A stretch of DNA of 64,000 nt from Chryseobacterium foetidum (GTDB lineage: Bacteria; Bacteroidota; Bacteroidia; Flavobacteriales; Weeksellaceae): positions 3,162,001 to 3,226,000 of the forward strand of contig NZ_JAMXIA010000001.1 of assembly GCF_025457425.1 (NCBI RefSeq). Reading direction: 5' to 3'. Numbering within the stretch: the first letter of the stretch is position 1; the number at the start of each line of letters is the position of its first letter. Positions 60,866 through 64,000 of the stretch are shown piece by piece. The translations under genes were made by a program, and so were the position numbers. The notes below the pieces were generated by a model that did no database searches, was not told the origin of the DNA, and saw only the letters and a list, made by a program, of their open reading frames with translations.

Positions 60866-62218
60866 ATGAAGCTTACAGAACTCGCCCACGAACTCAGCAT
60901 ATCTCCGGAAGCCATTAAAAGATTTATTCAGGATTTCGATCTTGAACTTGGAGAGTGCATTTCTACTAATTTCGACGTAAAAGATGATTTTGAAAAATTT
61001 GCCCGCGAAAATTCAGATTTTCTGCGTCAGTATGAGAAAGATTTGGATGAAAATAAATCGGCAAAAGAAATTGCAGAAACTATACAACAACCCGAAGAAA
61101 AAGTAGAACAGATAATTAAAGAAAGTCAGAACAATATTTTTGACAATGGCTTTTTCAGATCATCGGTTTCAAGTTTTGGGGTCGATCAGAAGCTGGGTGG
61201 AAATTACCAGTTTGTCTATAATTATTTTGGAAATAAAACCAGCCTCCAACAGCGTGATTTTATAGGTTACCGAGACTTATTCTTTTATATTTCAGGAGTT
61301 TTGGAGCCATTTCTCGATCCGCAACAGATCAAAGACTGGGGAATCCACAAACCTGCGGGAATTATTTTGTACGGGCCTCCGGGAAGCGGAAAAATTTTCT
61401 GGGCTAACAAAATTGCTGAGATCATCGGCTATAAATTTAAAGAAATCAAAAAACACTATCTTTCAAATTCGCTTATAGATGGTAATCAGACAAATTTTAA
61501 TGATTTCATCAACACCATGTTGAAAGATGGAAAAGCAGCTCTTTTTCTGGAAGATTTCGATGAAATTATGATGGAACGAAATGCCGAAAACAATGTTGCC
61601 ACCTGCAATCTGGAAACTCAGGAAGTTATTTTGCATCACATCAGCAAATTTACCTCTTCAGATATTTTAATGTTAGGTTCGGCCAACTCGGTTTCAGGAA
61701 TTGATGAAGAAGTTATTGCACCAGGAAGATTTGATGTTCTGGTTCCTGTTTTTCCTCCCAACGCGGCGGAGAGAGCGGAAATTATTCTCTATTCGATGCT
61801 GAAAGGTCTGGAAGAAGACTCTTTATTATTTAAAATTCTGAAGAGCAACAAAGCAGATAAAATTCCTTTCTGGCACAGTGTATCTACACAGATGAAGACG
61901 TTCAGCAACACCATGATCATTGATTTTAGCCAGAGTTTGAAAAAGAGGATTAAAAATCTTTACCAAAAAACAAGAAATGAAAAGTTGGTAATTGATCAAA
62001 ATCTCATCAACGGCGCTCTGCGTGAAGCGGCATCCAAACTTACCGAAGAATATCTTGGGCAAGTTGCTCAGTTTATTCATGATGCCATCGTTAATAATCT
62101 TGAAGATTTTCAATTCAGAATTAAATCTTTAAAAGATGAACTGGAATCCTATCGTGCAGTAGAGCAGCCAAGAAGAGCGATCGGTTTTCAACATGGGGAA
62201 GAGGAGGAGAAAAAATGA
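60866..62218 (+). CDS. AAA family ATPase with altered Walker motifs
   Basis: A 450-residue AAA protein. Residues 1-45 (LTELAHELSISPEAIKRFIQD) resemble the small IF2-N-like helical domain. The AAA core has Walker A GPPGSGKI at 170-177, where the Ser/Thr that binds magnesium is isoleucine, and Walker B LFLEDFDEI, where the usual D-E is E-D. The sensor-1 asparagine (LGSANS) and the arginine finger region APGRFD are retained. ATP binding may be changed or lost. The start at 60866 is used; a TTG start at 60836 lies in the palindrome. Confidence 0.85.
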   Translation: MKLTELAHELSISPEAIKRFIQDFDLELGECISTNFDVKDDFEKFARENSDFLRQYEKDLDENKSAKEIAETIQQPEEKVEQIIKESQNNIFDNGFFRSSVSSFGVDQKLGGNYQFVYNYFGNKTSLQQRDFIGYRDLFFYISGVLEPFLDPQQIKDWGIHKPAGIILYGPPGSGKIFWANKIAEIIGYKFKEIKKHYLSNSLIDGNQTNFNDFINTMLKDGKAALFLEDFDEIMMERNAENNVATCNLETQEVILHHISKFTSSDILMLGSANSVSGIDEEVIAPGRFDVLVPVFPPNAAERAEIILYSMLKGLEEDSLLFKILKSNKADKIPFWHSVSTQMKTFSNTMIIDFSQSLKKRIKNLYQKTRNEKLVIDQNLINGALREAASKLTEEYLGQVAQFIHDAIVNNLEDFQFRIKSLKDELESYRAVEQPRRAIGFQHGEEEEKK

Positions 62219-62271
62219 TTAGATACAAATTTAATCTTAATATTTTATCACCAATTAAATATTCTTAGAAA

Positions 62272-62303
62272 ACAAAAGACCAGACCTAACCGCTGGTCTT
62301 TTG
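62272..62303 (+). terminator. Rho-independent terminator of the AAA gene
   Basis: acaaaagaccag/ctggtcttttgt, a perfect 12-bp stem with T-rich tail. Confidence 0.85.
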
Positions 62304-62633
62304 TTTTATTAAGATATGATGTAAATATTATTTATTCGCAAAATTGATTTGTTTTTCATGATTAATTTTCATCATTTATCCCTTTTTTAGCCATTTTCCT
62401 TAGCGTAGAGTATGTAGTGAGTACCTGTGTTTATGCGATTTACAGCTATATTTGAAAAGTAAAACATCTTATATTGGTGAATATTTATTTTTCATCTAAT
62501 ATTCATTTTGTATGTTATTTAAAAGGTGAATTGAAGTTTAGTTTGTCTTTTTACTAATCATTTGTGTGAATATTTAACAATTAAAAAATGAACTCATAAT
62601 ATTTTTTTAAACACTAGCCAAATACGCTCATCT
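62304..62633. other. AT-rich intergenic region
   Basis: 330 bp very rich in A and T before the T9SS cargo gene. No consensus promoter box, RNA or repeat could be recognised with confidence. Confidence 0.35.
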
Positions 62634-63596
62634 ATGAAAAAACAACTCCTTTCTCTTAGTTTGATCTTAGCTTCTTTTGCTGTTAATGCACAAACTTACC
62701 AAACTCTTTCGCTATCTGGATTTAATGCTGATGTCATTGCAAATGGTATTGGTGGTGCGTCTACGTCAACCAATGCAAGTCTGGACAAGCCTACAGACAA
62801 TTTCGCTTACATGTCTAAAGATTTTAAAGTTACTGCATCATCTGCAACACTCACTTACGGTTTGCCTGAAAACGGTTTAATCACTTCTGCTGTTCCAGGT
62901 ACTAGTGGTCTTACTTATCAGTTGGCTTCTTATAACGGAAATAATTCTTTAAGACTTCCCAACGCCAATGATACCGGTACGTTAACCCTTGCAACTCCGG
63001 GCTCTGCAAATACACTTTACGTTTTGGCGGTTAGTGGAAGTGGCCCTTCTACTGGTGAGATCACGGTGAATTTTGCAGATTCTACAACGCAGATTTTTGC
63101 CAATATCAATTTTCAGGATTGGTACGATGGAGCAAATTTTGCAATCAAGGCAATCGGTAGAATTAACAGGGGTTCAAACAGTATCGATGCTCCCGGTACA
63201 GCGGAAAATCCAAGGATTTATCAGATTCCGTTAGCTATTTCTGCGGCAAATCAAGGTAAAGTGATTACTTCAGTTACGGTAAAGAAAACGTCAACTGCCG
63301 TTACAGTCATTAATGTTTTTGCAATCTCTGCTCAGGGGCTTGTACTTTCTGTAAAAGATGCAGAAGCTCTGGAAAAAACAGGAATTTATCCAAATCCTTT
63401 CTCAGATTATTTAAATTTTAATGACATATCTGAGGTTGCCTCAATTAGTGTTCTAGATTTTTCAGGAAAAACTCTTTTAAAGGATGTAAAACCGGAATCT
63501 CAACTTAATTTATCAGCTCTTGAAAGCGGTGTTTATACTTTAATCATCAAAGATAAAAACGGGAAACAGACTTCAAAAAAAGTGACAAAGAAATAA
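62634..63596 (+). CDS. Secreted protein with T9SS type A sorting domain
   Basis: A 320-residue cargo of the type IX secretion system. It has a signal peptide ending in NAQ, a beta-rich middle part without a named domain, and a C-terminal sorting domain of about 75 residues (TGIYPNPFSDYLNF...SISVLDFSGKTLL...LNLSALESGVYTLII...KKVTKK) that is cleaved on export. Such proteins are surface-bound or released. The repeated strand pattern suggests an adhesin or carbohydrate-binding role, which is a guess. Confidence 0.85.
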   Translation: MKKQLLSLSLILASFAVNAQTYQTLSLSGFNADVIANGIGGASTSTNASLDKPTDNFAYMSKDFKVTASSATLTYGLPENGLITSAVPGTSGLTYQLASYNGNNSLRLPNANDTGTLTLATPGSANTLYVLAVSGSGPSTGEITVNFADSTTQIFANINFQDWYDGANFAIKAIGRINRGSNSIDAPGTAENPRIYQIPLAISAANQGKVITSVTVKKTSTAVTVINVFAISAQGLVLSVKDAEALEKTGIYPNPFSDYLNFNDISEVASISVLDFSGKTLLKDVKPESQLNLSALESGVYTLIIKDKNGKQTSKKVTKK

Positions 63597-63644
63597 TCTG
63601 TTTTCAGATATTTTTTCAGAAGAATTAATGTTAGATTTTAAGAT

Positions 63645-63677
63645 CAGACCTGTAGTTGATACAGGTCTGTTTTTTAT
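63645..63677 (+). terminator. Rho-independent terminator
   Basis: cagacctgta/tacaggtctg with a T-run, about 50 bp after the T9SS cargo gene. Confidence 0.85.
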
Positions 63678-63712
63678 ATCTAAAGCTTTACAGAAAGTGA
63701 TGATATTATGCG

Positions 63713-63720
63713 TAAATTTG
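63713..63720 (+). promoter_or_regulatory. Bacteroidetes -7 box (TAAATTTG) for prfB
   Basis: Exact TAnnTTTG match 20 bp before the TTG start codon of prfB. Confidence 0.5.
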
Positions 63721-63739
63721 CATTTCAAATTTTTTAGCT

Positions 63740-64000
63740 TTGATCAATAACGACCAGATAAAAGACACACAGGCAAGAATAGAAGATCTCAGAAAATATC
63801 TTCAGATCGATAAAAAGAAAATCGAGATTTCTAACGATGACGAAAAAACCGCTGCACCCGAGTTTTGGGACAATCCTAAAACTGCTGAAGCATTTCTGAA
63901 ACAGCTACGGTCCAAGAAAAAATGGGTGGAAGCTTATGAAGAAATCAATACTCAGTTTGAAGATCTTCAGGTTTTAGTAGAATTTGCCAAAGAAGATTCA
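63740..64000 (+). CDS. prfB: Peptide chain release factor 2, 3'-truncated by the window edge
   Basis: RF2 reads UAA and UGA stop codons. Only the first 87 codons are in the window. Segments such as ARIEDLRKYLQIDKKKIEI and AAPEFWDNPKTAEAFLKQL match the RF2 N-terminal helical domain. No ATG exists in frame after the stop at 63713; the only plausible start is TTG at 63740. At the place where many bacteria have the programmed +1 frameshift site CTT TGA C, this gene reads CTT CAG, so it is translated without frameshift. Confidence 0.85.
   Translation, partial: MINNDQIKDTQARIEDLRKYLQIDKKKIEISNDDEKTAAPEFWDNPKTAEAFLKQLRSKKKWVEAYEEINTQFEDLQVLVEFAKEDS

Noticed and set aside
63738..63746. CTTTGA near the prfB start as a frameshift site
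   Set aside because: A +1 shift at this place leads to a stop after two codons and does not enter the RF2 frame.

Overview
The window is AT-rich and reads as a chromosomal segment of a Flavobacteriia member, most likely Chryseobacterium or a close relative. Supporting signs are the Bacteroidetes promoter box TAnnTTTG upstream of many genes, lipoproteins and a type IX secretion C-terminal domain, a DUF5686 outer-membrane protein, an Ala/Glu-extended ribosomal protein S16, and few clear Shine-Dalgarno sites. It is mostly ordinary core genome with no prophage, transposase or CRISPR array. Its intergenic DNA, however, carries an unusually rich set of short repeats and structured elements.

Layout. 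1-2.8 kb: end of a xanthine dehydrogenase-type molybdoenzyme operon (FAD and molybdopterin subunits). 2.9-11 kb, minus strand: two envelope proteins, a di-haem cytochrome c peroxidase, a PhoX/DUF839 lipoprotein and a DUF5686 outer-membrane protein. 11.5-13.7 kb: a PD-(D/E)XK (Rpn-type) nuclease, a lipoprotein gene broken by an in-frame TGA, and a secreted coiled-coil protein. 13.8-22.3 kb, minus: alaS, a hypothetical protein/GNAT/TPR cluster and an M3 peptidyl-dipeptidase. 22.5-33.5 kb: SRPBCC protein, GreA/B-like protein, nitroreductase, rpsP, rimM, a ParE-type toxin-antitoxin pair, an HbpS/GlcG protein, an HTH regulator, a CDP-alcohol phosphatidyltransferase, asnS and rpoN. 33.6-37 kb: ECF sigma factor with a membrane partner, RNase P RNA, PPK2, DUF1573. 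37.1-46 kb: valS, DUF4241, a PfkB kinase, hydrolases, DUF72, DUF559 and an XRE regulator with a membrane partner. 46.4-49.8 kb: class I ribonucleotide reductase nrdA and nrdB, separated by a 750-bp repeat island. 50.2-55.3 kb: MacAB-type ABC exporter. 55.4-64 kb: fused MsrA/MsrB, L,D-transpeptidase, an ABC-2 transporter, an AAA ATPase with altered Walker motifs, a T9SS cargo protein and the start of prfB.

The most interesting item is an RNA-like element present three times (24.9 kb plus strand, 48.2 kb minus strand, 48.7 kb plus strand). Two near-invariant strands flank an apical stem whose sequence differs in each copy but stays complementary. It may be a known Flavobacteria structured-RNA family; that needs an Rfam search. 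Other notable patterns are: 7-bp tandem repeats at many sites, also inside the dcp coding region; a purine-rich repeat that in five of six copies starts just after a stop codon, in sense orientation; MITE-like inverted repeats with CCCTAAAGGG ends; a decayed 3' half of tRNA-Ala(GGC) beside rnpB; a 21-bp-phased operator upstream of the XRE operon; and promoter boxes so close to start codons that leaderless mRNAs are likely.
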